This document shows positions 26,241 to 35,102 of a stretch of 64,000 bases of DNA, one piece after another. Where the stretch lies: assembly GCF_001078375.1 (NCBI RefSeq), contig NZ_BBXI01000016.1, positions 62,001-126,000 on the forward strand, given 5' to 3'. The stretch's first letter is position 1. Each line of letters opens with the position of its first letter. The DNA comes from Veillonella tobetsuensis (GTDB taxonomy: Bacteria > Bacillota > Negativicutes > Veillonellales > Veillonellaceae). The position numbers and the translations under genes are program-made. Under the pieces are notes generated by a model that was not told the DNA's origin, ran no database searches, and worked only from the letters and a program-made list of their open reading frames with translations.

Positions 26241-26425
26241 TTATTTTTCTAACACAGACTCATCTAATTGTGTACTATCCGATTGCCACATAATGGTACG
26301 ACTCGTACTGTTATCTTGTGCTACAATTTGTCGTATATAGCGGCTTTATATACATAGCCACCTGTAACTAATGCAGCCAAAGCTACAATAGCTACAGTCG
26401 TTTTTAATAGTTTACTTTTATTCAT
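26241..26425 (-). pseudogene. Remnant of a secreted metallophosphoesterase (purple acid phosphatase-like)
   Basis: The ATG at 26425 opens a signal-peptide-like stretch (MNKSKLLKTTVAIVALAALV, continuing to VYKAAIYDKL) that stops after 34 residues. In another frame the reading continues RQIVAQDNSTSRTIMWQSDS and ends LDESVLEK with a stop at 26241. The R.I...D..TSRTIMWQSD pattern is that of the N-terminal domain of bacterial purple-acid-phosphatase-like metallophosphoesterases. The gene therefore carries a frameshift and lacks the entire catalytic part. Alternatively the first 34 codons are a small membrane peptide in their own right. Confidence 0.5.
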
Positions 26426-26511
26426 ATAGTTCCTTTATGTAAATATGTATTAAGCACTAATATGAACACATTATAAAACTTAAACTTAACTTTAAGTCAA
26501 ATAAGATTTTT

Positions 26512-26976
26512 CTATACTTCTTGAACATCTACTTTTCTATATCTAGCAGAAATACATCCCAACATATTTAATTGCGGTATGTTCCATTCATTAGGTAAAT
26601 AGATATCACAGGTGAGCTCATCACCTATAGAATTATTTGCTATAAATTGATAGCGCCCTAATTCCTCATTGCTATATACTCTTTCAAGCTGATTTAAAGT
26701 AGTAGCACCCCAAAATCGACTAAATTCCGTCCAAATAGTTTCTACATCAACTTGAGATAGCTCAACCTGTAGTCTATATGCTACCCCAACTTTGCAGCGT
26801 TTCTTCAAACCCTTTTCATCAGCACTACAAACCTTAGTAGAACCTTTATCAAAAGACCAGTCTAACCCACCTAACGATTGAACTTGGGTAGTAATGAGAT
26901 TTTTAAAATTTGAAAAGTCTCCGAGAAAATGCTTACATGCTACTTCAAACGTATCTAATTTATCTATATGGCTCAA
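26512..26976 (-). CDS. Hypothetical cytosolic protein
   Basis: This is a 154-residue protein that I do not recognise. It is read from TTG at 26976, which has an AGAGG site about nine bases upstream; no ATG is near. It has no signal peptide or membrane helix. Composition is mixed with aromatic-rich strands (GLDWSFDKGS, FSRFWGATT, RYQFIANNS). It lies on its own upstream of the nested terminator region, with carbonic anhydrase about 30 bp away on the same strand. Confidence 0.55.
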   Translation of the reverse strand: MSHIDKLDTFEVACKHFLGDFSNFKNLITTQVQSLGGLDWSFDKGSTKVCSADEKGLKKRCKVGVAYRLQVELSQVDVETIWTEFSRFWGATTLNQLERVYSNEELGRYQFIANNSIGDELTCDIYLPNEWNIPQLNMLGCISARYRKVDVQEV

Positions 26977-27007
26977 TTCACAATACCTCTATTAAAGAAT
27001 TTACCTA

Positions 27008-27595
27008 CTATTTTTCGTAATATTGTTTCATTTGTGTATAGCCGTTAACGATGACTTCGATTTCACCTGTTCTAGGGTGGAAAATAAGACCATGAATAGG
27101 CACATCTTTAGGGATTAAAGGATTCATGCGCAATTCGTCCACGGTTTCCTCTACATTTTCAGCAGGATGTGTAAAACCATCTGCCCAGCGTTCCATTTCT
27201 TTTCTCACCATGTGAATCGCTTCTGGTGCAATACCACGAGCTAACATTTTTTCTGTTAAATTTTTAGCCGTTGTTTTCGCCATGCCACATTCGTGGTGAC
27301 CAATAATAAAGATTTCGTTAACCCCTAGTTCATAAATACATACGAGCAAGCTACGTACAATACCATCAAAAGGACCGGTAATACAGTTACCTGCGGTCTT
27401 AACGATTTTTGCCTCACCGCGCCCAATATCCATAGAATCCTCTAAGAAATTCACAAGACGCGTATCCATACATGTAACGATAGCCATCTCACGACTTGGC
27501 ATCTTACTGCATTTAGTATCCGTCTCTACATAACCCGTATTCTGATCCTCTACATACTCACGGTTGTGTGCCAAAATATCTTCTAATAAACTCAT
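27008..27595 (-). CDS. Beta-class carbonic anhydrase-like protein
   Basis: This 195-residue zinc enzyme interconverts CO2 and bicarbonate. The zinc-ligand motifs are visible: Cys and Asp in VTCMDTRL and His and Cys in GHHECGM. Length suits the short beta-CA type of Gram-positive bacteria. Bicarbonate supply would serve the carboxylation steps of propionate metabolism and carbamoyl phosphate for ArgF, but this link is inference. Confidence 0.88.
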   Translation of the reverse strand: MSLLEDILAHNREYVEDQNTGYVETDTKCSKMPSREMAIVTCMDTRLVNFLEDSMDIGRGEAKIVKTAGNCITGPFDGIVRSLLVCIYELGVNEIFIIGHHECGMAKTTAKNLTEKMLARGIAPEAIHMVRKEMERWADGFTHPAENVEETVDELRMNPLIPKDVPIHGLIFHPRTGEIEVIVNGYTQMKQYYEK

Positions 27596-27706
27596 ATATC
27601 CTCCTACTCAAAAAGACCTTGTCTAAATTAAAGCAAGGTTTCATATTTAATACATTCAATATTTTATTATACCATATATCCGTATCCCCTATCTCTCCTG
27701 TCCATA

Positions 27707-27891
27707 GACTTCGGCTCGCTTAGTGACAGTAATAAACCGAAAGGAAGAGAGTGTTGAGTAGTCCGTGCTCGCGAGCGACTTTGGCCCTGCGAAGCCCGAA
27801 GGGCGAAGTCAGACCCGGCCGGTGGAGCGAGCAAGTATGGGCTACTCAACCTGAATACTCTAGGTCTATATGTCACTAGCGATCCGGAGTC
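27707..27891. repeat. Long palindromic element A (shared core) at the 3' end of ilvN
   Basis: A central core (27777-27826: GACTTTGGCC, then AGCCC..GGGCGAAG, then GCCGGTGGA) is flanked by self-complementary arms. The inner arms are 27753-27776 and 27825-27850. The outer arms, 27707-27729 and 27870-27891, are also complementary, and the right outer arm runs into the last codons of ilvN. The same core occurs near 47.85 and 55.2 kb with different arms. Confidence 0.75.
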
Positions 27892-28388
27892 GACAATGCC
27901 TCGATTGCGACACTGCCACCACGAACAACTTCGATGCGATTAACGAACATATCTTTAAATAAAGCAATCATGTCATTGTTCTTAGATACTGTTTTTACGC
28001 ATTGCACGAGTACGGATTTACGATTGTAATCAATCACTTCAAGATTAAAGGTTTCCGCAATGCGAAAGATTTCTTGTTTATCTGCTTCTTTGCAGCTATT
28101 AATCTTGATGAATAGTAATTCTTTTTTTGTAATGGGCATATCTGTAAAGTCAATAACCTTAATGACCTCAACACTGCGGTTAAGTTGCTTGATGATTTGC
28201 TCGTATGTTAAATCATCGCAGGTAAGTTCAATGGTCATACGAGACATGGTAGGATCTTCTGTTTCCCCTACAGTTAAGGTGTCAAGGTTATAGTTTTTAC
28301 CAGCGAAGAGGCCGGAAATCTTTGCCAATACGCCGATTTGGTTTTCTACATATGCTGAAATACAACGTTTTTCTAAATGTAATTCCAT
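27876..28388 (-). CDS. ilvN: Acetolactate synthase small (regulatory) subunit
   Basis: This 170-residue protein has an N-terminal ACT domain (CISAYVENQIGVLAKISGLF, NLDTLTVGETEDPTMSRMTI) and the C-terminal IlvN/IlvH domain. It binds the catalytic subunit and confers valine feedback. It starts 8 bp after the ilvB stop. Its stop codon lies inside the outer arm of palindrome A, so its last residues (STPDR) are encoded by the repeat arm. Confidence 0.93.
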   Translation of the reverse strand: MELHLEKRCISAYVENQIGVLAKISGLFAGKNYNLDTLTVGETEDPTMSRMTIELTCDDLTYEQIIKQLNRSVEVIKVIDFTDMPITKKELLFIKINSCKEADKQEIFRIAETFNLEVIDYNRKSVLVQCVKTVSKNNDMIALFKDMFVNRIEVVRGGSVAIEALSTPDR

Positions 28389-28396
28389 AGCCCCTC

Positions 28397-30130
28397 CTAT
28401 TTTTTATCCTTTAATAACATATCGCTCAATGATTTGCCTGCCGGTACCATCGGCAAAACATTTACCTCAGTTGGTATGATACATTCAATGAGTGTAGGGC
28501 CTTTTTTGAAAGCATCTGCTTTTGCAAAGGCAGCTCTTAATTCTTCGGCCTTTGTGACACGAACACCTTGTGCACCATAAGCTTCTGCTAATTTTACAAA
28601 ATCTGGTACATATTCAAATTCGCCCTTGTCAATCAAATCACGTGTGACGATGGCGCTTTCATCCATCAACAGATTCGTACATGCATAGCGTTTGTCATAG
28701 AAGAGTTGTTGCCACTGACGAACATTGCCAAGATAGCCATTATTAATGACAACCAAGGTCACCGGCAAGTGATAGTGCATAGCTGTTGCAAATTCTTGAA
28801 TATTCATTTGCACCCCACCATCGCCACAGATAGCAAAAACAGGCGTATGAGGATTGCCAAATTTAGCACCAATAGCGGCTGGGAATCCATAGCCCATCGT
28901 ACCCAATCCTCCAGAGGTCAACAATTGATGGTTACCTTCAATTTCTAAGAATTGTGTGGTCCACAATTGGTTTTGCCCCACATCGGTTGCCACGATAGGT
29001 CGCTCATAGTGGTCATTGATATATTGAATGATGGCTTCTGGTGTTAAACCATCTTCATCAGCTTGCATAATAGGATGATCAACTTTCAATTGTTGCAATT
29101 GAGTAGGCCATTCCCCTAAATCATGAGGCTCAATGTATTCTAATAAAGCCTCAATTGCCAACTTTGCATCTGCTACGATTGGAATATCTACCTTAATATT
29201 TTTAGAAATAGATGCTGCATCTACATCGATATGTACAATTTTACAGTTTTGTGCAAAGGTGCTCAGTTTACCGGTAATGCGGTCATTAAAACGAGTGCCG
29301 ATAGAAATCATAACATCGCAATCGGTAAGCGCTACATTTGGTGCATAGCCACCATGAATGCCTACATTCCCTAAGTACAATGGATGACGCGAGCTAATGG
29401 CGCCTTTACCCATCAAGGTGGTTACCACGGGAATCCCCGTTTTATCCACCAGTTGAGTCATAAGATCATTGGCACCACTAATGCTAATGCCCCCACCAAG
29501 TAAAAACAAAGGTCGTTTTGCTTTAGAAATAATAGAGCACGCCTTTTTGACTTGCCCAATATGTACGGTTGTGTTTGGCTTATATCCGCGAATATTTACC
29601 TCTGTTGGATATACCTCTGTGCCCATCGCTTTTTGAATATTCTTTGGAATATCTACTACAACAGGACCTGGACGGCCTGTGCGAGCAATGTAAAAGGCTT
29701 CTTTAAGAATTCGTCCTAAATCCTTGCGATCACGAACGGTAATGGCATATTTACAAACGTTGCGAACGATACCAACAGTGTCCACCTCTTGAAATGCATC
29801 ATTGCCCATCAAAGATAAATCCACTTGTCCTGTAATACACACCATAGGCACACTATCTGAATAAGCCGTAGCAATACCTGTAACAAGATTCGTCGCACCT
29901 GGTCCAGACGTAACCATGCAAACACCGACCTTACCTGTACTACGTGCATATCCATCGGCAGCATGTGCCAAGGCTTGTTCGTGACGAGGCAAAATAACCT
30001 TCACCTGATCTTGTTTATATAACTCATCCATAATATCGATGGTAGCTGCCCCTGGATAGTTGAATAAAAACTCAACCTTCTCCTCTTGCAATGCTTTCAC
30101 CACATATGCGGCACCTGAAATCATAGTCAA
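28397..30130 (-). CDS. ilvB: Acetolactate synthase large (catalytic) subunit
   Basis: This 577-residue ThDP enzyme of branched-chain amino acid synthesis condenses pyruvate to acetolactate. The N-terminal YPGAATIDIMDEL and PRHEQALAHAADGYAR region carries the catalytic Glu-type motif. GDGGVQMNIQEFATA followed by NNGYLGNVRQWQ is the ThDP/Mg site. The FAD-linked middle domain is present, which fits the anabolic AHAS rather than a catabolic AlsS. It forms an operon with ilvN. Confidence 0.95.
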   Translation of the reverse strand: MTMISGAAYVVKALQEEKVEFLFNYPGAATIDIMDELYKQDQVKVILPRHEQALAHAADGYARSTGKVGVCMVTSGPGATNLVTGIATAYSDSVPMVCITGQVDLSLMGNDAFQEVDTVGIVRNVCKYAITVRDRKDLGRILKEAFYIARTGRPGPVVVDIPKNIQKAMGTEVYPTEVNIRGYKPNTTVHIGQVKKACSIISKAKRPLFLLGGGISISGANDLMTQLVDKTGIPVVTTLMGKGAISSRHPLYLGNVGIHGGYAPNVALTDCDVMISIGTRFNDRITGKLSTFAQNCKIVHIDVDAASISKNIKVDIPIVADAKLAIEALLEYIEPHDLGEWPTQLQQLKVDHPIMQADEDGLTPEAIIQYINDHYERPIVATDVGQNQLWTTQFLEIEGNHQLLTSGGLGTMGYGFPAAIGAKFGNPHTPVFAICGDGGVQMNIQEFATAMHYHLPVTLVVINNGYLGNVRQWQQLFYDKRYACTNLLMDESAIVTRDLIDKGEFEYVPDFVKLAEAYGAQGVRVTKAEELRAAFAKADAFKKGPTLIECIIPTEVNVLPMVPAGKSLSDMLLKDKK

Positions 30131-30307
30131 CCTCCTATATACGTCTATAACAACCTAACGATAATATAATAGGTCTTATATCTAAAAAATTGAATATTAT
30201 TATTATTTGTGATATACTTTTAAATATATCATATCTTACATAATGTGAGTATGAAATAATACCATAAATTACTAAGTTTATACATATTTCTGAAAGGACT
30301 GAATACT

Positions 30308-30586
30308 ATGAAAGAAATTTTAGGTTTCCATTTAAATGGCTGCCCATACTGCCACAATGCATTCCGTGCTATTGAAGAATTACAAGCTGAAAACCCTGCT
30401 TATGCGGATATCAAAATCAACTGGGTTGAAGATCAAGATGCGGCTGAATTATTCAAAACACATCCATATGAATATTATCCAAATCTTTGGTTCGACCTTG
30501 ATAAACAATATGAGGCTCAACCTGGTGAAAGCTACGACCAAACAAAAGCATACATCAAAGCTGTATTTGACAAAGCAATTGCATAA
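30308..30586 (+). CDS. Glutaredoxin-like protein
   Basis: This 92-residue thioredoxin-fold protein has an N-terminal CPYC active site in FHLNGCPYCHNAFRAIEEL. CPYC is the classical dithiol glutaredoxin motif. The family's TVP loop reads EYYPNLWFD, with a likely cis-proline in YYP. It stands alone on the plus strand, with a good ribosome-binding site (GAAAGGA) and its own terminator. It probably serves in disulfide reduction or oxidative-stress defence. Confidence 0.8.
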   Translation: MKEILGFHLNGCPYCHNAFRAIEELQAENPAYADIKINWVEDQDAAELFKTHPYEYYPNLWFDLDKQYEAQPGESYDQTKAYIKAVFDKAIA

Positions 30587-30593
30587 AGAATGT

Positions 30594-30631
30594 AAACTCC
30601 GTCCACTCATATGAGTTAGACGGAGTTTTTG
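30594..30631 (+). terminator. Rho-independent terminator of the glutaredoxin gene
   Basis: The stem AAACTCCGTC with GACGGAGTTT (30594-30603 and 30619-30628) has an inner ACTCATATGAGT palindrome and is followed by T residues. Confidence 0.85.
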
Positions 30632-30632
30632 T

Positions 30633-30968
30633 TTACTTAGTATGTTGTTTTCTATCCTTCCACTCAAGATACATATGCTTAATAACTTGAATTGGTGATA
30701 CAAACATCATTCGTGGTCCACCATAGCGCATGATTTCTCGAATTTTTTCACGGTATATAGGTGCGTAGCAATGCGTTTTGCACACACTACAAAATGTTTT
30801 ATGCGCCATATGTGGGCATACATCGATGCGATGTTGCGCATACTGCCATACCTGTTCACAATCTTTACAGAGTTTTCCTTTGGGCGTATGATGCTTGTCA
30901 TGACAATAGATGCCAACAATTTGGTACATAGTTTTTAATTCTAACTTACGCTTTTCATCAACTGTCAT
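30633..30968 (-). CDS. YgbA-family (nitrous oxide-stimulated promoter) cysteine-rich protein
   Basis: This 111-residue protein has a characteristic set of cysteines and histidines: YCHDKHH, CKDCEQVWQYAQHRIDVCPH, FCSVCKTHCY. It ends with a conserved IREIMRYGGPRMMF segment. This is the YgbA_NO family (PF11756), named for nitrogen-oxide-responsive expression in enterobacteria. A metal site is likely; the function is not established. It follows the methyltransferase gene by 9 bp. Confidence 0.78.
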   Translation of the reverse strand: MTVDEKRKLELKTMYQIVGIYCHDKHHTPKGKLCKDCEQVWQYAQHRIDVCPHMAHKTFCSVCKTHCYAPIYREKIREIMRYGGPRMMFVSPIQVIKHMYLEWKDRKQHTK

Positions 30969-30977
30969 ATATGTCTC

Positions 30978-31796
30978 CTATTGTACAGACCACGTAACCC
31001 AAGCTACTTTATCTACCGTATAATTTGTAATTTCACCATTCACAGCTAATGGCTCAATTAGGTTTCTAATTTCTTCTTTCATCGCATCCATAGTACCCCA
31101 TCCATTATTATGGAGACGCATTGTAAAGTACTCAACAGCCTTATCGAGGCTCATCACCTCAGTTTCAGGCACTGTTTTATAAGTGACTTTCACATTATGC
31201 CCCATCTCGTGAATAACGGCTAAGGATTCCTCCATTTTATCATGCCAAGGGAATGCATCTCGACCAAAGAAATGATCTGACAGCATATCAACGATTTCAT
31301 CATGTCGCTCGCTGAAAGCTACCCACAAACAAGTATTTCGACTCGTGTCATGCATAGCACGAATATTGTCTACGTCATACATGACAGGGCAGAAAAAGCT
31401 ATATGCAAAATCAAAGGTTTTATCCCATTTTAGTTTGATTCTTGTTTCATCAGACCAAGGAGCAATATATAGGCTCACATCTAGCCCTTCTCTATCAGCT
31501 AATTGTTTAGCCCCTCGAATCATGCCATCAGACAAATCAATGCCTGTCGCCTTATAGCCCTCTCGTGCTAAACCAAGCGCATAATCACATACGCCACAGC
31601 CCACATCAAGGACACTAGCTCCTGCGAGTGGTAATAGATTTTCTTCCTTTACAAATGAAATAAAATTAGTTACTTGGGCCTTACGATCCTCGCGGTTATG
31701 TAATTCCACAAAAAATGTAGACCGATTGTTCCACGCATCTTGTTCATCACGCCAATCCTCGAGATCTACAGATACTTCTCGTATTGTATTGTTCAT
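30978..31796 (-). CDS. Class I SAM-dependent methyltransferase
   Basis: This 272-residue protein has motif I in ASVLDVGCGVCDYALGLA, motif II in KATGIDLSDGMI and motif IV in FDFAYSFFCPVM. The FFCP stretch and the C-terminal beta-strand region resemble small-molecule methyltransferases, but the substrate cannot be told. It forms a two-gene unit with the YgbA-like gene. Confidence 0.8.
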   Translation of the reverse strand: MNNTIREVSVDLEDWRDEQDAWNNRSTFFVELHNREDRKAQVTNFISFVKEENLLPLAGASVLDVGCGVCDYALGLAREGYKATGIDLSDGMIRGAKQLADREGLDVSLYIAPWSDETRIKLKWDKTFDFAYSFFCPVMYDVDNIRAMHDTSRNTCLWVAFSERHDEIVDMLSDHFFGRDAFPWHDKMEESLAVIHEMGHNVKVTYKTVPETEVMSLDKAVEYFTMRLHNNGWGTMDAMKEEIRNLIEPLAVNGEITNYTVDKVAWVTWSVQ

Positions 31797-32111
31797 TATA
31801 TATCCTCTACTATGATAATTTGTATACTAAAATAAATATAGTTAACACAATATCCATATAGCCTTATTGTTCCAAAATGGGCCGGTTTAGATTATGATAT
31901 GGATACTATATATTTTTATTGTATATTATTCTCAATAAATTTTGTGTTACTATAGTCACATTTTCTAATCTAATCACATTATGCTCCTTCAATGATTAGA
32001 AAACAATATAAGGCTCACGCCCTTTTTCTGCAAAAACAAAAGGACTATAACAATACGCAATATCAACGCATCAAGTTATAGTCCTTTTATGTATGATTTT
32101 ATTTAGATAAA
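31797..32111. other. Intergenic region, 315 bp, no gene seen
   Basis: An AT-rich stretch between the methyltransferase start and the lemA stop. The only structure that I can support is the lemA terminator at its left-gene end (32038-32088). No open reading frame with a ribosome-binding site was found. Confidence 0.6.
32038..32088 (-). terminator. Rho-independent terminator of lemA
   Basis: A perfect 14-bp stem, AAAAGGACTATAAC (32038-32051) with GTTATAGTCCTTTT (32075-32088), is downstream of the lemA stop on the minus strand. Confidence 0.85.
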
Positions 32112-32831
32112 TTATTTTTTATCTTCTTCCTTAGATTCTTCTGGTTCCACAGGTTTTCCAAGATCATTTTGTTTTAATACTTGTTCTTCTAATTCTTCCA
32201 CGCTAGCTGGTTTTTCTGGTTGTTCAGCTGGTTCTTGTGGTTTAGGAGCGTTAGTTTTCTTATCAAATGTATCTCTAAGTTTATCAGTACCTTCTTTCGC
32301 TAAATTTTTAATAGCTTCTGGATCTGCACCGCTGAATTCAGCAAGGGCTGCTTCATTCTTAGGATCAAAGAAAGGAGCTTGTTTAAAGCCTAACATAGCT
32401 GCTACAAACACCATTGGAATTTGAGCGATAGCACTATTGTACTCTTTAACTTGGAAGTTATAGATTTCCCGTTTATTAGAAATGAAAGTTTCATTTTCAC
32501 TAATCGCTTCTAAAAATTTACCATATTGAGTATCTGCTTTTAACTCTGGGAATTGATTAGCTAAAGCCGTAATATTCTGAACTGCTTTTGCTGTTTCACG
32601 AGCCATTTCCACGAAATTATCAGATACTTTCAGTTGGATATTTTTTTCATAATCACCGTATTTATCAACTAAACCGGCAAATTGATTTACAATGGCTACC
32701 TTTTTCTCGTAAGCTACGATAATATTGGCGCGCGCTTCTTTAATTTCCACAGTTAAGCTTTGTAAAGAATTATATTGCTTAATAAAGAACACTGCGAGGG
32801 CCAATATTAGTATAAATATTAATGAACTCAT
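32112..32831 (-). CDS. lemA: LemA family protein with extended acidic tail
   Basis: This 239-residue protein has an N-terminal membrane helix (LIFILILALAVFFIKQYNSL) followed by the LemA helical bundle (EIKEARANIIVAYEKKVAIV and ISNKREIYNFQVKEYNSAI). From residue 180 a Pro/Glu/Lys-rich tail (KPQEPAEQPEKPASVEELEE) extends beyond the usual LemA length and is probably disordered. LemA proteins are envelope-associated helical bundles of unclear function. The upstream minus-strand gene is a two-span membrane protein, and the pair may work together. Confidence 0.85.
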   Translation of the reverse strand: MSSLIFILILALAVFFIKQYNSLQSLTVEIKEARANIIVAYEKKVAIVNQFAGLVDKYGDYEKNIQLKVSDNFVEMARETAKAVQNITALANQFPELKADTQYGKFLEAISENETFISNKREIYNFQVKEYNSAIAQIPMVFVAAMLGFKQAPFFDPKNEAALAEFSGADPEAIKNLAKEGTDKLRDTFDKKTNAPKPQEPAEQPEKPASVEELEEQVLKQNDLGKPVEPEESKEEDKK

Positions 32832-32948
32832 TTAATACTCTCTCCATTCTTATAAAACTATAATGAATAAATTTTACAATATTATACCACATCAAATATA
32901 TAACTGATATGAAGTTTCATTCATGAAGTGCAAACTATAGAATACATT

Positions 32949-33800
32949 TTATGAACCTGTCATAAGCCGATATACTGAAGTTCCGCCATCAGTATCAACA
33001 TATTCTAAGCCCTCAAAAGATTCATTATTACCTAAATCTTTATAAGCAAGTTGATTGTGAATCTTCCTTAATAACTCTACATTGGTAAAGTATTTTCCAT
33101 TATCTGCAGTTAGATACACTTTAATGTCTGTTTGAAATACTCCATCAATACGACATTCTTCGTCTAAATAACTCATATCTATAACAGTTTCATTGCTTCT
33201 AAGCTGCTCAATCCCTGTAATAAAAGCTTCATAAACGATGCATACCTTACGACTATTAATAGCGATGCCATTCGGATTCCAATTAGCTTTATTATCCTCG
33301 ATATAATTAATGATATCCAAGGTGAAAGCATCATTACTCACATACTCTTGATTAGAAAAAGCCCAATACACCGATGTCAGTACATCATCAGTACTAGAAG
33401 TATCCGCTAATTTCTTTTCTACTAATTTTCTGGTTTCCCTTTTAAGCAAAGGCTTTTTAATAATATAGAACACCACCATTGTAGGGATCAACATAGCCGC
33501 TAATACTGGTATCATGCGGGGCAAACTAGCCATGGTACCACCTGCTCGCCCTGCTTGCGAATGAGCAGTACTTAGATTTTGATTTGTTGTATTCGCCGTA
33601 TCCGTCATATAATCTAAAAGCCATGGACTTTCAAACATACCAGCTATAATAGCAATCAGTATTAAAGTAACTACAGTAACACAGATAACGAATAATTGTT
33701 TAGCCACCTTATTACAAACCATTTCCTGCTCCGCCAAGGACAATACATCCATCTCAGGTACGCCTTTGCTCCATTTTGCGGTTCGTGCATGTGTATCCAT
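32949..33800 (-). CDS. Two-span membrane protein, unknown family
   Basis: I do not recognise this 283-residue protein. Two hydrophobic helices are clear (about 36-58, LFVICVTVVTLILIAIIAG, and about 95-112, IPVLAAMLIPTMVVFYII), separated by a Ser/Thr/Asn-rich loop. A soluble C-terminal domain of about 160 residues follows. It precedes lemA by about 118 bp on the same strand. LemA genes often neighbour membrane proteins of the YgcG/GIDE type, but this protein shows no RING or TPM motif. Confidence 0.6.
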   Translation of the reverse strand: MDTHARTAKWSKGVPEMDVLSLAEQEMVCNKVAKQLFVICVTVVTLILIAIIAGMFESPWLLDYMTDTANTTNQNLSTAHSQAGRAGGTMASLPRMIPVLAAMLIPTMVVFYIIKKPLLKRETRKLVEKKLADTSSTDDVLTSVYWAFSNQEYVSNDAFTLDIINYIEDNKANWNPNGIAINSRKVCIVYEAFITGIEQLRSNETVIDMSYLDEECRIDGVFQTDIKVYLTADNGKYFTNVELLRKIHNQLAYKDLGNNESFEGLEYVDTDGGTSVYRLMTGS

Positions 33801-33913
33801 TCATTTCTCTCCTATTAATAAATGTAAATAATACATCAAAGTTGACTTACTATAATAATTATTTCATACATTACTTATATTTATTATAATATAGAGAAGG
33901 AGGACTTAAAAGT

Positions 33914-34330
33914 ATGGAAAAATATATGATAATCCTAATGTTTGCATTAGTCACTATTGCTGTCACATTTGCGACTTATAATCTATCTATTATTAGAGCT
34001 ATGCCTCCTGAAGAACGTTATAAACTTCTTTATTTTACAGATGATCAAGTCTCTATAGGCATTGGATTAGTAAGAAGAACCTATAAATTAAAAGATATTC
34101 GAGAGGTGCGTTTCTCTAAAGGGAAAAAATTCCGCAGCATGGGTAGCTGGGCGGGGAGAATGAAGATTTGCAAAATAAATGGTAAAACAAGTCGTTGGAT
34201 AGAATTCGATGGTACTGTCTATTACAAAAAAATGGTATATATATCTAACGAAGAAATTATTGATAAATCAATAGACATACTCATAAAAGAATTTAGATCT
34301 AGAGGAATTCAATGTAATAAATATAGATAG
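33914..34330 (+). CDS. Hypothetical membrane-anchored protein with PH-like domain
   Basis: This 138-residue protein has an N-terminal membrane helix (MIILMFALVTIAVTFATY), then a small beta-rich domain (LYFTDDQVSIGIGL, IREVRFSKGKKF, RWIEFDGTVYYKK) and a terminal helix. This layout recalls bacterial PH-like domains, but that is only a guess. GGAGG lies ten bases upstream of the ATG. It is isolated on the plus strand and convergent with tRNA-Arg. Confidence 0.55.
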   Translation: MEKYMIILMFALVTIAVTFATYNLSIIRAMPPEERYKLLYFTDDQVSIGIGLVRRTYKLKDIREVRFSKGKKFRSMGSWAGRMKICKINGKTSRWIEFDGTVYYKKMVYISNEEIIDKSIDILIKEFRSRGIQCNKYR

Positions 34331-34342
34331 TAACATATAAAA

Positions 34343-34373
34343 ACGGCTTCTCGAAATTTCGAGAAGCCGTTTG
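34343..34373. terminator. Bidirectional terminator between a plus-strand gene and tRNA-Arg
   Basis: Stem ACGGCTTCTCG with CGAGAAGCCGT around an AAATTT centre, with A-runs and T-runs on both sides. It can end both the upstream 138-residue gene and the convergent tRNA. Confidence 0.85.
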
Positions 34374-34377
34374 CTAT

Positions 34378-34452
34378 TGGTGCGCCTAGCAGGATTCGAA
34401 CCTGCGCACCCGGTTCCGGAGACCGGCGCTCTATCCCCTGAGCTATAGGCGC
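34378..34452 (-). tRNA. tRNA-Arg (anticodon CCG)
   Basis: On the minus strand a full cloverleaf is visible. The acceptor stem GCGCCTA pairs with TAGGCGC, the D-arm is GCTCAGGGGATAGAGC, and the anticodon arm CCGGT-CTCCGGA-ACCGG puts CCG at positions 34-36. The T-arm is CAGG-TTCGAAT-CCTG. Discriminator A and an encoded CCA end it at 34378. Confidence 0.97.
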
Positions 34453-34520
34453 ATGTGTACTAAAGAATTATACCATATTACAGCATGCTTCGATAGTATA
34501 AAGTATATAAGCATATAGAA

Positions 34521-34563
34521 TGCGCCTCTAGTATTAGCTAATCATAAACTAATACTAGAGGCG
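34521..34563 (-). terminator. Rho-independent terminator of the tyrosine phosphatase gene
   Basis: A stem of about 15 bp, CGCCTCTAGTATTAG with CTAATACTAGAGGCG, lies just after the phosphatase stop on the minus strand. Confidence 0.75.
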
Positions 34564-34570
34564 TATTATA

Positions 34571-35029
34571 CTATATATTCTTTTGAATGACCTGTAGGAG
34601 TGCATCGCAACTCCGACTTATATCATCATAGGTTTCATCAAAGTTTCCCGTATACCAAGGATCCTTTACATCACGGCTTTCACCAACAAAAGACATGGCC
34701 TTGAATACCTTAGAATCTACATCATCGCCAATAATTCGTTTTAAATTACGTCCATTGTTTTCATCCATGATAATGAGGTAATCGAAATTGTGATAGTCAT
34801 CAACAGTCACTTGACGAGCCTTACGACGAGTATAAGGAATACCCATTTCATCTAATTTTTGTTTAGTCCCATAATGGGTATCATTTCCTATCTCCTCACG
34901 AGATGTGGCAGCAGATTCAACGTAAATAGAATCACTTAATCCAGCCTCATTAACAATATACTTCATATAAAACTCTGCCATTGTAGAGCGGCAGATATTG
35001 CCGTGGCAGATAAATAAAAGTCTGATCAT
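34571..35029 (-). CDS. Low-molecular-weight protein tyrosine phosphatase
   Basis: This 152-residue protein has the CX5R catalytic loop CHGNICRS at the N-terminus and the general-acid segment DPWYTGNFDETYDDI near residue 122, both intact. Length is standard. These phosphatases dephosphorylate tyrosine kinases of capsule systems or act on arginine phosphate; no kinase gene is adjacent to choose between these. It starts divergently from the predicted small RNA promoter. Confidence 0.92.
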   Translation of the reverse strand: MIRLLFICHGNICRSTMAEFYMKYIVNEAGLSDSIYVESAATSREEIGNDTHYGTKQKLDEMGIPYTRRKARQVTVDDYHNFDYLIIMDENNGRNLKRIIGDDVDSKVFKAMSFVGESRDVKDPWYTGNFDETYDDISRSCDALLQVIQKNI

Positions 35030-35102
35030 TATATTTCCTTAAATTCTCAACTAAATAATAAAAGTAATTAATGTAAAATAGTCGTTATAATAAACTATCA
35101 TA

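Noticed and set aside
27667-27876. A 69-codon minus-strand frame across element A
   Set aside because: It lies entirely in a palindrome and its composition (Ser/Arg/Pro-rich) follows the repeat; no credible start signal.
31920-31990. Possible Fur-box-like or riboswitch element in the 315-bp gap
   Set aside because: Only a short AT-rich near-match (GAGAATAATAT) was seen, and no structured element or iron gene follows.
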